64,000 bases of DNA, taken from Pseudoxanthomonas gei. GTDB taxonomy: Bacteria > Pseudomonadota > Gammaproteobacteria > Xanthomonadales > Xanthomonadaceae. Below are positions 9,845 to 20,100 of the stretch, one piece after another. How positions within the stretch are numbered: the first letter of the stretch is position 1; each line of letters opens with the position of its first letter. A program made the translations under genes and the position numbers. The stretch covers positions 1 through 64,000 of the forward strand of contig NZ_QOVG01000008.1 in assembly GCF_010119615.1 (NCBI RefSeq). The letters are read 5' to 3'. Under the pieces are notes generated by a model. The model did not search any database, was not told the origin of the DNA, and saw only the letters and a list, made by a program, of their open reading frames with translations.

Positions 9845-10282
9845 ATGCGTCTCAACACACTCAAGCCCGGCGAAGGCGCCCGTACCAACCGCAAGCGCGT
9901 TGGCCGTGGCATTGGTTCCGGCCTGGGCAAGACCTGCGGCCGCGGCCACAAGGGTTCTTTTGCGCGTTCGGGCAAGGGCAAGATCAAGGCAAAGTTCGAA
10001 GGCGGCCAGATGCCGCTGATCAAGCGTCTGCCGAAGGTTGGTTTCCGCTCCAAGCTGAAGCTTGATTGCGCCGAGGTCATGTCCTACCAGCTGGACAAAC
10101 TGGAAGCGGGCGAGATCGATTTTGCCGCATTGCAGGCCGCCAAGCTGGTTCCGACCAGCGCCAAGCGCGCCAAGATCGTCAATAAGGGCGAGCTGTCCAA
10201 GAAGTTCGTGCTGAAGGGCATCGCTGCGACGGCCGGCGCCAAGGCAGCGATTGAAGCTGCCGGCGGCAGCGTCCAGGAGTAA
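9845..10282 (+). CDS. rplO: 50S ribosomal protein L15
   Basis: 145 residues. L15 is a late assembly protein. The glycine- and arginine-rich start ([20 protein letters not shown] followed by [16 protein letters not shown]) and the [15 protein letters not shown] motif identify it. It precedes secY by 7 nt. Confidence 0.98.
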   Translation: MRLNTLKPGEGARTNRKRVGRGIGSGLGKTCGRGHKGSFARSGKGKIKAKFEGGQMPLIKRLPKVGFRSKLKLDCAEVMSYQLDKLEAGEIDFAALQAAKLVPTSAKRAKIVNKGELSKKFVLKGIAATAGAKAAIEAAGGSVQE

Positions 10283-10289
10283 TTGAAGC

Positions 10290-11642
10290 ATGGCGCAGGG
10301 CAACGCAGGCGGCGTAGGCGGGTTGGGCAAGTTCACCGAACTGCGCCAGCGGCTGCTGTTCGTGGTCGGTGCGCTGATCGTCTACCGCATTGGCTGTTTC
10401 ATTCCGGTTCCCGGCGTGAATCCCGATGCGATGCTGGCGATGATGGAAGCGCAGGGTGGCGGCATCGTGGACATGTTCAACATGTTCTCGGGCGGCGCCC
10501 TGCATCGCTTCAGTCTGTTCGCGCTCAACGTGATGCCGTACATCTCCGCATCCATCGTGTTCCAGCTGGCCGTGCATATCTTCCCGTCGCTCAAGGCGAT
10601 GCAGAAGGAAGGCGAATCCGGACGGCGCAAGATCACCCAGTACTCGCGCATGGGCGCGGTGTTGCTGGCGGTGGTGCAGGGCGGCAGTATCGCCGTAGCC
10701 CTGCAGAACCAGGTCGCTCCGGGCGGCATGCCGGTTGTCTACAACCCGGGCATGGGTTTTGTATTGACAGCGGTCGTGGCCTTGACCGCGGGAACCATAT
10801 TCCTGATGTGGGTGGGTGAGCAGGTCACTGAGCGCGGTGTCGGCAACGGCGTTTCGCTGATCATTTTCGCGGGCATCGTGGCCGGCTTGCCGGTTGCAGT
10901 GATCAATACGATCGAAGGCTTCCGCAACGGCACCATCAGTGCCATTGCGCTGATCCTCATCGCCGTAACCGTGGCCGCCTTCACCTACTTCGTTGTGTTC
11001 GTTGAACGCGGGCAACGGCGGATCACGGTCAACTACGCGCGTCGCCAGGGTGGCCGCAACGCGTACATGAACCAGACTTCGTTCCTTCCGCTCAAGCTCA
11101 ATATGGCAGGCGTGATCCCGCCGATCTTTGCTTCCAGCATCCTGGCTTTCCCCGCCACGCTGGCGCTCTGGTCCGGGCAGTCCACTTCCACCGTGTGGCT
11201 GCAGCGCATCTCCCAGGCGCTGGCGCCGGGCGAGCCGCTGCACATGATCGTGTTCGCCGCAATGATCATCGGGTTTGCCTTCTTCTACACGGCGCTGGTG
11301 TTCAATTCGCAGGAAACAGCCGACAACCTCAAGAAGTCTGGCGCGCTTATCCCGGGTATACGCCCTGGCAAGGCTACGGCGGATTACGTGGACGCTGTCC
11401 TGACCCGTCTGACCGCGGTTGGATCGCTGTATCTGGTAGCGGTGTGTCTGCTGCCGGAGATCATGCGGACCCAGTTGGGTACGTCGTTCTACTTCGGCGG
11501 CACATCGCTGCTGATCGTGGTCGTCGTGGTAATGGACTTCATCGCGCAGGTCCAGGCGCACTTGATGTCGCACCAGTACGAAAGTCTGTTGAAAAAGGCT
11601 AATCTCAAAGGCGGCTCGCGCGGCGGTTTGGCGCGGGGCTGA
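10290..11642 (+). CDS. secY: Protein translocase subunit SecY
   Basis: 450 residues with about ten membrane segments. SecY is the channel of the SecYEG translocon in the inner membrane. Recognisable parts are [12 protein letters not shown] with the plug region after TM1, [14 protein letters not shown], the cytoplasmic [13 protein letters not shown] loop, and [20 protein letters not shown]. Its place after rplO is standard. No rpmJ follows, unlike in E. coli. Confidence 0.98.
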   Translation: MAQGNAGGVGGLGKFTELRQRLLFVVGALIVYRIGCFIPVPGVNPDAMLAMMEAQGGGIVDMFNMFSGGALHRFSLFALNVMPYISASIVFQLAVHIFPSLKAMQKEGESGRRKITQYSRMGAVLLAVVQGGSIAVALQNQVAPGGMPVVYNPGMGFVLTAVVALTAGTIFLMWVGEQVTERGVGNGVSLIIFAGIVAGLPVAVINTIEGFRNGTISAIALILIAVTVAAFTYFVVFVERGQRRITVNYARRQGGRNAYMNQTSFLPLKLNMAGVIPPIFASSILAFPATLALWSGQSTSTVWLQRISQALAPGEPLHMIVFAAMIIGFAFFYTALVFNSQETADNLKKSGALIPGIRPGKATADYVDAVLTRLTAVGSLYLVAVCLLPEIMRTQLGTSFYFGGTSLLIVVVVVMDFIAQVQAHLMSHQYESLLKKANLKGGSRGGLARG

Positions 11643-11998
11643 AGCAACACACACAGCGGTTCTGCATGGCGTAGGCCTGCAGCCAGCTACAACTTAGATG
11701 GGCGGCCTGTGCAGCGATCTCGTGCGCAGGTGAGAATCGACCAGTCCCTGCGCAAGAGTAGCGCGGGGCGGGGCGGGACGAAGAGGGCGAAAGCCGGAAG
11801 CGACCCGTACCAGGCAGGTTCCGGCGCCGGAGCATGGGCACACTCCCCATGCCGTGGTCCTTGCAAGCCTTGGCTTGCGGGGACTTCCCAGAAACCCGAG
11901 ATCTTGTTAAAATTCGTAGTTCACTCCGCCGGCTTGCACCGAACCCTGACGGGTTTGCCTGCAATCGGGCCATCAAACACAGTTTGGAGAATCGCGTC
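11643..11998. other. Gap between secY and rpsM
   Basis: 356 nt without a supported gene. rpmJ was looked for here and is absent. An AT-rich stretch near 11904-11915 (CTTGTTAAAATT) stands out and may mark a promoter for the alpha operon, but no convincing -35 box pairs with it. Confidence 0.4.
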
Positions 11999-12355
11999 AT
12001 GGCGCGTATTGCAGGTGTCAACCTGCCTGCCCAGAAGCACGTCTGGGTCGGGTTGCAGAGCATTTACGGCATCGGCCGTACCCGGTCGAAGAAGGTCTGC
12101 GAAACCGCGGGCGTAACTTCGACCACCAAGATCCGTGACCTGTCCGAGCCTGAAGTCGAGCGCCTGCGCGCCGAAATCGGCAAGTTCATCGTCGAAGGCG
12201 ACTTGCGTCGCGAAGTGGGTATGGCAATCAAGCGCCTGATGGACCTGGGTTGCTACCGCGGCTTGCGTCATCGCCGTGGCCTGCCGCTGCGTGGCCAGCG
12301 CACCCGCACCAATGCACGCACCCGCAAGGGTCCGCGCAAAGCCATCAAGAAGTAA
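11999..12355 (+). CDS. rpsM: 30S ribosomal protein S13
   Basis: 118 residues. S13 is a head protein that contacts L5 and P-site tRNA across the interface. The start at 11999 ([10 protein letters not shown]) is the family start; an in-frame codon at 11834 would add 55 unrelated residues and is rejected. GGAG lies about 10 nt upstream. The end [20 protein letters not shown] is typical. It is the first gene of the alpha operon. Confidence 0.97.
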   Translation: MARIAGVNLPAQKHVWVGLQSIYGIGRTRSKKVCETAGVTSTTKIRDLSEPEVERLRAEIGKFIVEGDLRREVGMAIKRLMDLGCYRGLRHRRGLPLRGQRTRTNARTRKGPRKAIKK

Positions 12356-12367
12356 GGGGCGCGAATC

Positions 12368-12760
12368 ATGGCCAAACCAGCAGCAGCAAAAGTGAAGAAG
12401 AAGATCAAGCGCGTCGTCACTGACGGCGTCGCCCACGTCCACGCTTCCTTCAACAACACCATCGTCACCATCACCGATCGCCAGGGCAATGCGCTGTCGT
12501 GGGCCACTTCGGGCGGCGCGGGTTTCCGCGGTTCCCGCAAGTCCACTCCGTTCGCCGCACAGGTCGCCGCCGAGAAGGCCGGCCGTGCCGCACTGGACTA
12601 CGGTCTGAAGTCGTTGGAAGTACGCATCAAGGGCCCAGGCCCGGGCCGCGAGTCGGCAGTGCGTTCACTCAACAACGTTGGTTACAAAATCACCAACATC
12701 ATCGACGTTACGCCTATCCCGCATAACGGTTGCCGCCCGCCCAAAAAGCGTCGCGTCTAA
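12368..12760 (+). CDS. rpsK: 30S ribosomal protein S11
   Basis: 130 residues. S11 lies on the 30S platform near the mRNA exit. It carries [41 protein letters not shown] and the C-terminal [17 protein letters not shown]. It lies 12 nt after rpsM. Confidence 0.98.
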   Translation: MAKPAAAKVKKKIKRVVTDGVAHVHASFNNTIVTITDRQGNALSWATSGGAGFRGSRKSTPFAAQVAAEKAGRAALDYGLKSLEVRIKGPGPGRESAVRSLNNVGYKITNIIDVTPIPHNGCRPPKKRRV

Positions 12761-12774
12761 GGAGCTGAAGAGAA

Positions 12775-13404
12775 ATGGCTCGTTATATTGGTCCTACCTG
12801 TAAGCTCGCCCGCCGCGAAGGCGCCGATCTTTCCCTCAAGAGCCCGGCGCGCGCGCTGGATTCCAAGTGCAAGCTGGAGCAGAAGCCCGGCCAGCACGGC
12901 GCCACTGCCCGCAAGGGCAAGCTGTCCGACTACGCCACCCAGCTGCGTGAAAAGCAGAAGGTCAAGCGTATCTACGGCCTGCTGGAGCGTCAGTTCCGCA
13001 ACTACTACAAGAAGGCCTCGACCAAGAAGGGCAACACCGGCGAGAACCTGCTGCAGTTGCTGGAAACCCGCTTGGACAACGTCGTCTACCGCATGGGCTT
13101 CGCCATCACCCGTCCTTCGGCCCGCCAGCTGGTTTCACATCGTGGCGTGCTGGTCAACGGCAAGTCGGTGAATCTGCCGTCTTACCAGATCAAGGCCGGC
13201 GATGCGATCGAGCTTTCCGAAAAGGCGCAGAAGCAGTTGCGCGTCCAGGAATCGCTGACCGTGTCCGCACAGATGGACCTCAGCCCCTCGTGGGTTGAAG
13301 TGGACTCGAAGAAGTTCAGCGGCGTGTTCAAGGCCGTGCCGGATCGCGCAGATCTGCCTGCCGACATCAACGAAGCGCTGATCGTCGAGTTGTACTCGAA
13401 GTAA
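12775..13404 (+). CDS. rpsD: 30S ribosomal protein S4
   Basis: 209 residues. S4 starts 30S assembly and in E. coli represses the alpha operon. It starts [19 protein letters not shown], with an S4 RNA-binding domain at about residues 97-160 ([20 protein letters not shown], then [18 protein letters not shown]). A perfect hairpin follows before rpoA. Confidence 0.98.
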   Translation: MARYIGPTCKLARREGADLSLKSPARALDSKCKLEQKPGQHGATARKGKLSDYATQLREKQKVKRIYGLLERQFRNYYKKASTKKGNTGENLLQLLETRLDNVVYRMGFAITRPSARQLVSHRGVLVNGKSVNLPSYQIKAGDAIELSEKAQKQLRVQESLTVSAQMDLSPSWVEVDSKKFSGVFKAVPDRADLPADINEALIVELYSK

Positions 13405-13414
13405 TCCCATCACG

Positions 13415-13437
13415 AATCCCCGGATCAGCCGGGGATT
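13415..13437 (+). promoter_or_regulatory. Hairpin between rpsD and rpoA
   Basis: A perfect 9-bp stem AATCCCCGG/CCGGGGATT with a 5-nt loop lies in the 51-nt gap, without a T-run. It could mark an RNA processing site or tune rpoA expression relative to rpsD. Confidence 0.45.
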
Positions 13438-13455
13438 TGCAGGAGACCAAGCAAC

Positions 13456-14454
13456 ATGACGGTTACCACACAGCAGGTGCTGCGCCCCCGCGGCCCGCAA
13501 ATCGAACGCCTTGGCGACAATCGCGCCAAGGTCGTGATCGAGCCGCTGGAACGCGGCTACGGCCACACTCTGGGCAATGCGCTGCGTCGCGTGCTGCTCT
13601 CGTCCATCCCGGGCTTCGCCATCACGGAAGTCGAGATTGACGGCGTTCTGCACGAATACAGCACCATCGAAGGCCTGCAGGAAGACGTGCTTGAAGTCCT
13701 GTTGAACCTGAAAGACGTCGCCATCCGCATCCATACCGGCGACAGCTCCACGCTGACCCTCGCCAAGCAGGGTCCGGGCGTCGTCACTGCTGCCGATATC
13801 AAGACCGACCACAACGTCGAGATCCTCAACCCGGAGCTGGTCATCTGCAACCTGACCAAGGACACGGCGATCAACATGCGCCTGAAGATCGAGCGCGGTT
13901 TCGGCTACCAGCCGGCCGCCGCCCGTCGTCGTCCGGATGAAGAGACCCGCGCCATCGGCCGCCTGATGCTGGATGCATCGTTCTCGCCGGTCCGCCGCGT
14001 CGCCTATGCGGTGGAAGCCGCACGCGTCGAACAGCGTACCGACCTGGACAAGCTGGTCCTTGAAATCGAAACCAACGGCACCATCGATGCCGAGGAAGCG
14101 GTGCGCACCGCCGCCGACATCCTCAGCGACCAGTTGTCGGTGTTCGGTGATTTCACCCACCGTGACCGTGGTGCGCCGAAGCAGGCTGCCAGTGGCGTTG
14201 ACCCGGTGCTGCTGCGTCCGATCGACGACCTCGAGCTGACCGTGCGTTCGGCCAATTGCCTCAAGGCCGAGAGCATCTACTACATCGGCGACCTGATCCA
14301 GAAGACTGAAGTCGAGCTGCTGAAGACCCCGAACCTCGGCAAGAAGTCGTTGACCGAGATCAAGGAAGTCCTCGCGCAGCGCGGCCTCTCGCTGGGCATG
14401 AAGCTCGAGAACTGGCCGCCGGCCGGCGTCTCGCAGCACGGCATGCTGGGCTGA
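13456..14454 (+). CDS. rpoA: RNA polymerase alpha subunit
   Basis: 332 residues. The alpha dimer nucleates RNA polymerase assembly, and the C-terminal domain contacts UP elements and activators. The N-terminal domain shows [20 protein letters not shown] and the C-terminal domain shows [20 protein letters not shown] with [14 protein letters not shown], which contains the DNA-contacting residues. It lies in the standard alpha operon order. Confidence 0.98.
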   Translation: MTVTTQQVLRPRGPQIERLGDNRAKVVIEPLERGYGHTLGNALRRVLLSSIPGFAITEVEIDGVLHEYSTIEGLQEDVLEVLLNLKDVAIRIHTGDSSTLTLAKQGPGVVTAADIKTDHNVEILNPELVICNLTKDTAINMRLKIERGFGYQPAAARRRPDEETRAIGRLMLDASFSPVRRVAYAVEAARVEQRTDLDKLVLEIETNGTIDAEEAVRTAADILSDQLSVFGDFTHRDRGAPKQAASGVDPVLLRPIDDLELTVRSANCLKAESIYYIGDLIQKTEVELLKTPNLGKKSLTEIKEVLAQRGLSLGMKLENWPPAGVSQHGMLG

Positions 14455-14466
14455 TCAAGCAATAAC

Positions 14467-14490
14467 GGATCCCCGCAATTGCGGGGATCC
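14467..14490 (+). promoter_or_regulatory. Perfect 24-nt palindrome between rpoA and rplQ
   Basis: GGATCCCCGCAA reads as its own reverse complement across the centre at 14478/14479. It begins 12 nt after the rpoA stop, has no T-run, and lies in an unusually long 189-nt gap before rplQ. It is probably an RNA hairpin affecting processing or the rpoA/rplQ ratio. Confidence 0.45.
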
Positions 14491-14643
14491 GGTTGGAATC
14501 GCAACACAACGCCGACGCGCCCGAAGGTGCGCGGCGATGCCCGATCAGGACGAACGGGCTCGGGCCATCCGCAGTCCATGCAAGAACGCCATGAAGGCGA
14601 CAGCGAACCTCAACAGCATCAACATTAACCAGGAATCACACCC

Positions 14644-15024
14644 ATGCGCCACCAGAAAGCCGGCCGCAAGTTGAGCCGCACCAGCTCGCATCGCCAGGCG
14701 ATGTTCAGCAACATGGCCGCTTCGTTGATCAAGCACGGCCTGATCCGTACCACCCTGCCCAAGGCCAAGGAACTGCGCCGCGTCGCAGAGCCCTTGATCA
14801 CCCTTGGCAAGGTTGATGGCGTTGCAAACCGCCGCCTCGCTTTTTCACGCCTGCGCGACAAGGAAGCCGTCGGCACCTTGTTCACCACGCTGGGCCCGCG
14901 CTACCAGTCGCGTCCGGGTGGCTACCTGCGCATCCTCAAGTGCGGCTTCCGCGCTGGTGACAATGCGCCCATGGCCTACGTGGAGCTGCTGGATCGACCG
15001 GAAGCCGCTGCGCTCGCCGAGTAA
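14644..15024 (+). CDS. rplQ: 50S ribosomal protein L17
   Basis: 126 residues. L17 lies near the tunnel exit. The start [20 protein letters not shown] is diagnostic, and [20 protein letters not shown] with the end [11 protein letters not shown] is typical. It is the last gene of the alpha operon and is followed by a strong terminator. Confidence 0.98.
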   Translation: MRHQKAGRKLSRTSSHRQAMFSNMAASLIKHGLIRTTLPKAKELRRVAEPLITLGKVDGVANRRLAFSRLRDKEAVGTLFTTLGPRYQSRPGGYLRILKCGFRAGDNAPMAYVELLDRPEAAALAE

Positions 15025-15049
15025 TCCCAAGCGCAAAGCGTCATCACGA

Positions 15050-15078
15050 AACCCCGGCATCGCCGGGGTTTTGCTTTT
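15050..15078 (+). terminator. Terminator of the alpha operon
   Basis: AACCCCGGC, a 3-nt loop, then GCCGGGGTT followed by TTGCTTTT. This is a standard intrinsic terminator 25 nt after the rplQ stop. Confidence 0.85.
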
Positions 15079-15158
15079 GGGAACCGGCAAGGCGGATGCA
15101 TGGTCTGATGCCACCGGCGCGGCGATAATGCGCAGGCTCTTCCTGCACAGGCGATGAC

Positions 15159-15680
15159 ATGAATCCGTTTCTTTGGTCGTTCCGCATACAGTTCCTTGTG
15201 GGTTTCCTGGCGTGCATTGGTGTGGTGGCCTATGCCATCTGGACCCAGTTCCATGACGGATTGGAACCTTGCAACCTGTGCATATTCCAGCGGGTTTCGT
15301 TCGCCGTGCTGGGGCTCGTATTCCTTCTGGGAGCAGTTCATGCCCCGCGCGGCCAAGGCGGGCGCCGGGGCTACGCGATAGGGGCTTTCATCGCCGCGGT
15401 CATCGGCATCGTTATTGCCGCGCGCCATGTCTGGGTCCAGAGCCTGCCCGCTAACCTGGTTCCCAGCTGCGGACCGCCACTCGGATTCCTGCAGGACTCC
15501 GTGGGCGTACTGGGCATGATCAAGAAAGTACTCACCGCTTCAGGCAGCTGCGGTACCGTTGACTGGACGTTCCTGGGCCTGGCCATGCCCGCCTGGAGCC
15601 TGGTCTGTTTCATCGCCTTGGCGCTGTGGGCACTTTATGCCGGCTTTTCGGCCAGGAAAGGTTTCATAAGCAAGATTTGA
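15159..15680 (+). CDS. dsbB: Disulfide bond formation protein DsbB
   Basis: 173 residues. DsbB re-oxidises DsbA and passes electrons to quinone in the inner membrane. Four membrane segments are visible. The first cysteine pair is C38-X2-C41 (EPCNLCIFQR), and the second pair is C104 (PSCGPP) and C131 (SGSCGTVDW), so all four catalytic cysteines are present. A GATAAT box at 15122-15127 may be its -10. It probably stands alone between the ribosomal operon and the DAHP synthase gene. Confidence 0.93.
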   Translation: MNPFLWSFRIQFLVGFLACIGVVAYAIWTQFHDGLEPCNLCIFQRVSFAVLGLVFLLGAVHAPRGQGGRRGYAIGAFIAAVIGIVIAARHVWVQSLPANLVPSCGPPLGFLQDSVGVLGMIKKVLTASGSCGTVDWTFLGLAMPAWSLVCFIALALWALYAGFSARKGFISKI

Positions 15681-15729
15681 CGCGGCGCATCAATCTGGCA
15701 CCATGAAAGAACGCCAAGAGAAAAAACCG

Positions 15730-17124
15730 ATGAGCAGCACCGACCGAAATCTGCATGCAGTGAATCTTCCCGCCGACTGGACGCCTACCAGCTGGCGCGG
15801 CCGCACCGCCGTGCAGATGCCCACCTATCCGGACGCTGGCGCGTTGGAGTCGGCACTGGGAGAGTTGCGTCAGCTGCCCCCGCTGGTGACGTCGTGGGAA
15901 ATCTTCGCGCTCAAGAAGCAACTGGCCGAGGCCCAGGAAGGGAAGCGATTCCTCTTGCAGGGTGGCGACTGCGCGGAAAGCTTCAGTGATTGCGAGTCCG
16001 GCCTGATTTCCAACCGCCTCAAGGTGCTGCTGCAGATGAGCCTGGTGCTGGTGCATGGCCTGCGCCTGCCGGTGGTACGCGTGGGTCGCTTCGCGGGGCA
16101 GTACGCCAAGCCGCGGTCAACCGACACCGAAACGCGCGATGGGGTGACCTTGCCTAGTTACAGGGGTGACCTTGTGAACCAGCAGGAATTCACTGCCCAG
16201 GCGCGCATCCCGGACCCGCGCCGCATGATCAAGGCACACGCGCGCTCGGCGATGACCATGAATTTCGTGCGCGCGTTGATTGATGGCGGTTTCGCCGACC
16301 TGCACCATCCCGAGTACTGGAACCTCAACTGGGTGGGCTATTCGCCCAATGCCAATGAGTACCAGCAGATGGTGACCTCCATCGGAGACGCCGTGCGCTT
16401 CATGGAAACGCTCTCCGGGTCGGAGGTCCACAACCTCAACCGCATCGACTTCTATACCTCGCACGAAGCCTTGCTGCTGCCCTACGAGGAAGCGCTGACC
16501 CGTGAGGTGCCGCGCCAGTGGGGCTGGTTCAATCTCAGCACCCACTATCCGTGGATCGGCATGCGCACCGCGGCAGTGGATGGTGCGCACGTCGAATACC
16601 TGCGTGGCGTGCGCAATCCGATCGCCTTGAAGGTGGGTCCTTCGGTCAATCCCGACCAGTTGCTGCGCCTGATCGACATCCTCAATCCCGAGGACGAGCC
16701 TGGCCGCCTGACCTTCATTCATCGCATGGGCGCGACCCAGATCGCGGAGAAATTGCCGCCGCTGCTTGACGCAGTGCGCCGCGACGGCCGTCGCGTCCTG
16801 TGGGTGTGCGATCCCATGCACGGCAATACCGAAAGCACGTCGAATGGTTTCAAGACGCGCCGTTTCGACAATATCCGCGGCGAAGTGGAGCAGTCGTTCG
16901 ACCTGCATGCGGCGGCCGGTACCCGCCTGGGTGGCGTGCACCTGGAATTGACCGGGGAAGACGTCACCGAATGCACCGGTGGTGCGCGCGAGCTGACGGA
17001 CATCGATCTTGAGCGTGCGTATCGCTCAACCGTGGATCCTCGCCTCAACTACGAGCAGTCGCTGGAAATCGCGATGTCGATCGTCCGCAAGCAGAACCAG
17101 CTCGCCGCGCCTGCAGGACGCTAG
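15730..17124 (+). CDS. 3-deoxy-7-phosphoheptulonate synthase, class II
   Basis: 464 residues from the ATG at 15730; an in-frame ATG at 15703 would add nine residues and neither has a strong ribosome site. The enzyme joins PEP and erythrose 4-phosphate in the first step of the shikimate pathway. Class II (plant-type) signatures include FLLQGGDCAESF, VGRFAGQYAKPRS, NWVGYSPNANEY, SHEALLLPYEEALTR, and the metal-binding CDPMHGNT. It is unrelated in sequence to E. coli AroFGH. The next gene converges on it. Confidence 0.95.
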   Translation: MSSTDRNLHAVNLPADWTPTSWRGRTAVQMPTYPDAGALESALGELRQLPPLVTSWEIFALKKQLAEAQEGKRFLLQGGDCAESFSDCESGLISNRLKVLLQMSLVLVHGLRLPVVRVGRFAGQYAKPRSTDTETRDGVTLPSYRGDLVNQQEFTAQARIPDPRRMIKAHARSAMTMNFVRALIDGGFADLHHPEYWNLNWVGYSPNANEYQQMVTSIGDAVRFMETLSGSEVHNLNRIDFYTSHEALLLPYEEALTREVPRQWGWFNLSTHYPWIGMRTAAVDGAHVEYLRGVRNPIALKVGPSVNPDQLLRLIDILNPEDEPGRLTFIHRMGATQIAEKLPPLLDAVRRDGRRVLWVCDPMHGNTESTSNGFKTRRFDNIRGEVEQSFDLHAAAGTRLGGVHLELTGEDVTECTGGARELTDIDLERAYRSTVDPRLNYEQSLEIAMSIVRKQNQLAAPAGR

Positions 17125-17138
17125 GACGGGTCTTCCAA

Positions 17139-17187
17139 CAGGCGGGCGGCCCGGTGGTGCCGGCTCGTCGTAGTCGGGCCCCGCCTG
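17139..17187. terminator. Inverted repeat between convergent genes
   Basis: CAGGCGGGCGGCCCG pairs imperfectly with CGGGCCCCGCCTG across a 20-nt loop in the 70-nt gap between the convergent DAHP synthase and GGDEF-EAL genes. It may act as a shared terminator, although no U-run follows on either strand. Confidence 0.35.
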
Positions 17188-17194
17188 CTGGATC

Positions 17195-20100
17195 TCAGGA
17201 CCAATGCAGCTGCGCGGTGCTGGTTCTGTCGGGGATTTCCCACGTCTTGCCGCGGGCAAGCAGTCGCGCAAATTCCACCGCTGGTATCGCCGGACTGAAC
17301 AGGTGTCCCTGGAACGTATCGCAGCCGTTCGCAACCAGCCACTCCAGTTGCGCCTGGGTTTCGACGCCTTCGGCGACGGTGTGGCAGTCCAGCTGGCTTG
17401 CCAGCCCGATGATGGCTCGCGTGATGGCGGCCTGGCTGGGCTCGGTGACCTCACGCACGAATGACTGGTCGATCTTGAGCACGTTGAAACCGTAGTTGCC
17501 CAGGTAGCTCAGGCTGGAGAAGCCGGTGCCGAAGTCGTCGATGGCGATGCGCACGCCCATCGCCTTGAGCGCTCGCAGGGCATGGTCGGTGCGCTGGACG
17601 TCCTGCATGATCGTGGTCTCGGTGACCTCCAGCTCCAGGTATTCCGGCGCCATGCCGCTGTCTTCCAGCGCGGCGGTTACCGCCTCCACCAGCGTGCCGG
17701 TGTCGAAGTTGGCCGCTGCAATGTTCACTGACACCGGGATCGGCGGCAGCCCGGATTGCTGCCAGATGCGGTTCTGGCGGCAGGCGGCCTGGATCGCCCA
17801 GCGATCGATGTCGACGATGAGGTGGGTTTCCTCGGCGATCGGCAGGAATTCACCAGGCTGCATCAAACGATCGCCCTTCTGCCAGCGCATCAAGGCTTCA
17901 ACGCCCACGATGCGGCCGCTGATGCGATCGATCTGCGGCTGGTAGTGCAGCACCAGCTCACCCTTGCGCAGTCCTCGGCGCAGGCTGTTCTCGAGCTCTA
18001 TGCGCGCGTCCGCGTTACTGGCCAGTTCGCTGTTGTGGAAGCGGCTGGTATTGCGGCCGCTGCGCTTGGCCAGGTACATGGCCGCGTCGGCCCGCATCAT
18101 CAGTGTGGACGCGTCATAGCCATCATCCGGGAACAGGCTGATGCCTATGCTGAAGGCCTGGTGCAATTCATGCGAGGAGACCGTATACGGTTCCTCGCCG
18201 ATATTCAGCAAATGCTGCGCGACTTCCAGCACCCGCTCGCGCGATGACACCTTGTCCAGCAGCACTACGAACTCGTCGCCGCCGGTGCGATACACGCTGC
18301 CCTTGTCGCCCACGCTTCGCTGGATGCGCCGCGTTACCTGCTGCAGCAACTGGTCGCCGATGTGGTGGCCGAGCGCGTCGTTGACGTGCTTGAAGAGGTC
18401 GAGGTCGATGAACAGCACCGCCAGTCCGTCGCCACTTGAGCTGTCGGCATCGATCAGCTTGCCCAGCGAGTTGTTGAGCTGCAGGCGGTTGGGCAGACCG
18501 GTCAGGGCGTCATGGTGGGCCAGGTAGGCCATGCGCGAATTCAGCGCACGCGCTTCGGTGATATCACGCAGGACGATCACCGAACCGGCCGAGCTGGTGC
18601 CGCGGTCGCGGACTGGCGACAGCGATCTTTCCACCAGTATCGGCTTGCCGTCATGGCGCAGCAACTGCAGGTCTCCCGGCATGGCGGCCGTGTGCGCGCC
18701 TTCTTCCTGCGCGGCGCTTCCCACTACGTGCACGGGAAGTATCTCGGCGATGGGTTGCCCCAATGCGCTGTGCAGCATCCAGCCGCTGAGCGCTTCGGCT
18801 GCCGGATTCATGTAGGTGATGCGGTCGGCCGCATCCGTGGTGATGACGGCATCGCTGATCGAGGTCAGGGTGACCTCGGCGCGTTCATGCGCGTCATACA
18901 GGGCATTCTCGAGGTGCGCCTTCTCGGTCAGGTCGGTGGACATGACGAAAAACCCGCATACCTTGCCGTCCTCGTCGATGTCAGGTGTGTAATAGGAATG
19001 CAGGCGGCGCGGCCTGCCATCTGCGCCTGTGGCGACGCTCTCGAAATCGATGTCGCGGCCCGACATGACCGCATCGATGTATGGCTTGCGCAGGGAATAG
19101 GTCTTCTCCCCCAGCATTTCCTCGATGCGGATACCTTGACGATAGGGTTGCTGCCAAAGGTTGGCTTCGGCGCAGGCACGATTGAAGAACACCGTGGCCT
19201 CGTTGCGGTCGTACTGCGCAATCATGGCGGGCAGCTTGTCGGTGACCCGTTGCAGCTGGTCGCGCGCGGTTGCGAGTTCGCGCAAGGTGCGGTGCTGTTC
19301 GCTGTTGTCGTAGGCCATCAGGTACCAGCCAGCCACCCGCCGGTCTGCGTCAAGGTCGGGCAACAGGTAGACCTGCACCGGGCGCCGTGGCTGCCCGATC
19401 CGCGCTTCCCAACTCACTCGTTCGCCATTGGCGGACTTGGCCATTGCGCCCTGCAGCGATTCCAGGAATTCGGGGTTGTCGGCATGCACGTCGGCAACGC
19501 GGCGCTCACTCCAGCCAAGGGAAGGTTGTTCGAACCAGTCCCGGCTGGCGCGGTTGACGAATCCGTAGCACTGGTCGTGGTCGATGTAGGCAATGAGAGT
19601 GGGCAGGTGGTCGGCCACTGCATTGAGCAGCGCGCGGCTGCGCCGGTCGGCGCGTGCGAGGGTGACCAGCAGGACGAACACGACCAGGCCCAGCGCGATG
19701 CCTGCGGAGGCGAGGACCAGGATGGAGGTGATCGCAGGGATAGCCACGTTGCGCGGCGCGGAACTGATCCGCAATTTCCAGTCGCCACCGAAGAACTGCA
19801 ACGTGCGCTGCTGGTTGAACGCCGGTTCCATGTCCGCGCCATAGCGGTCCCGCAGCCCGGTGCGCTGGTAGACGATGCCGGTGGCTGGGTCCGTTGATTG
19901 CAGCTGGAGATCCAGCTGGTGGTTTTCCACGCCGGCTATCGCCTCCTGGATCATGCGGTCCCAGCCGAAGCCGGCCGAGGTAAATCCCTGCAGCGACGGC
20001 CTGGTCGGCGATTGTGCGTTTGCGCCGGCGTTGCGCTGGTGCGGCAGATCCACCGCGTAGACCGGTGCATACAGCAGGAAACCACTGAAAGCGCCACCCA

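Noticed and set aside
11643-11998. rpmJ (L36) behind secY
   Set aside because: No frame with the L36 start or its cysteine pattern is present.
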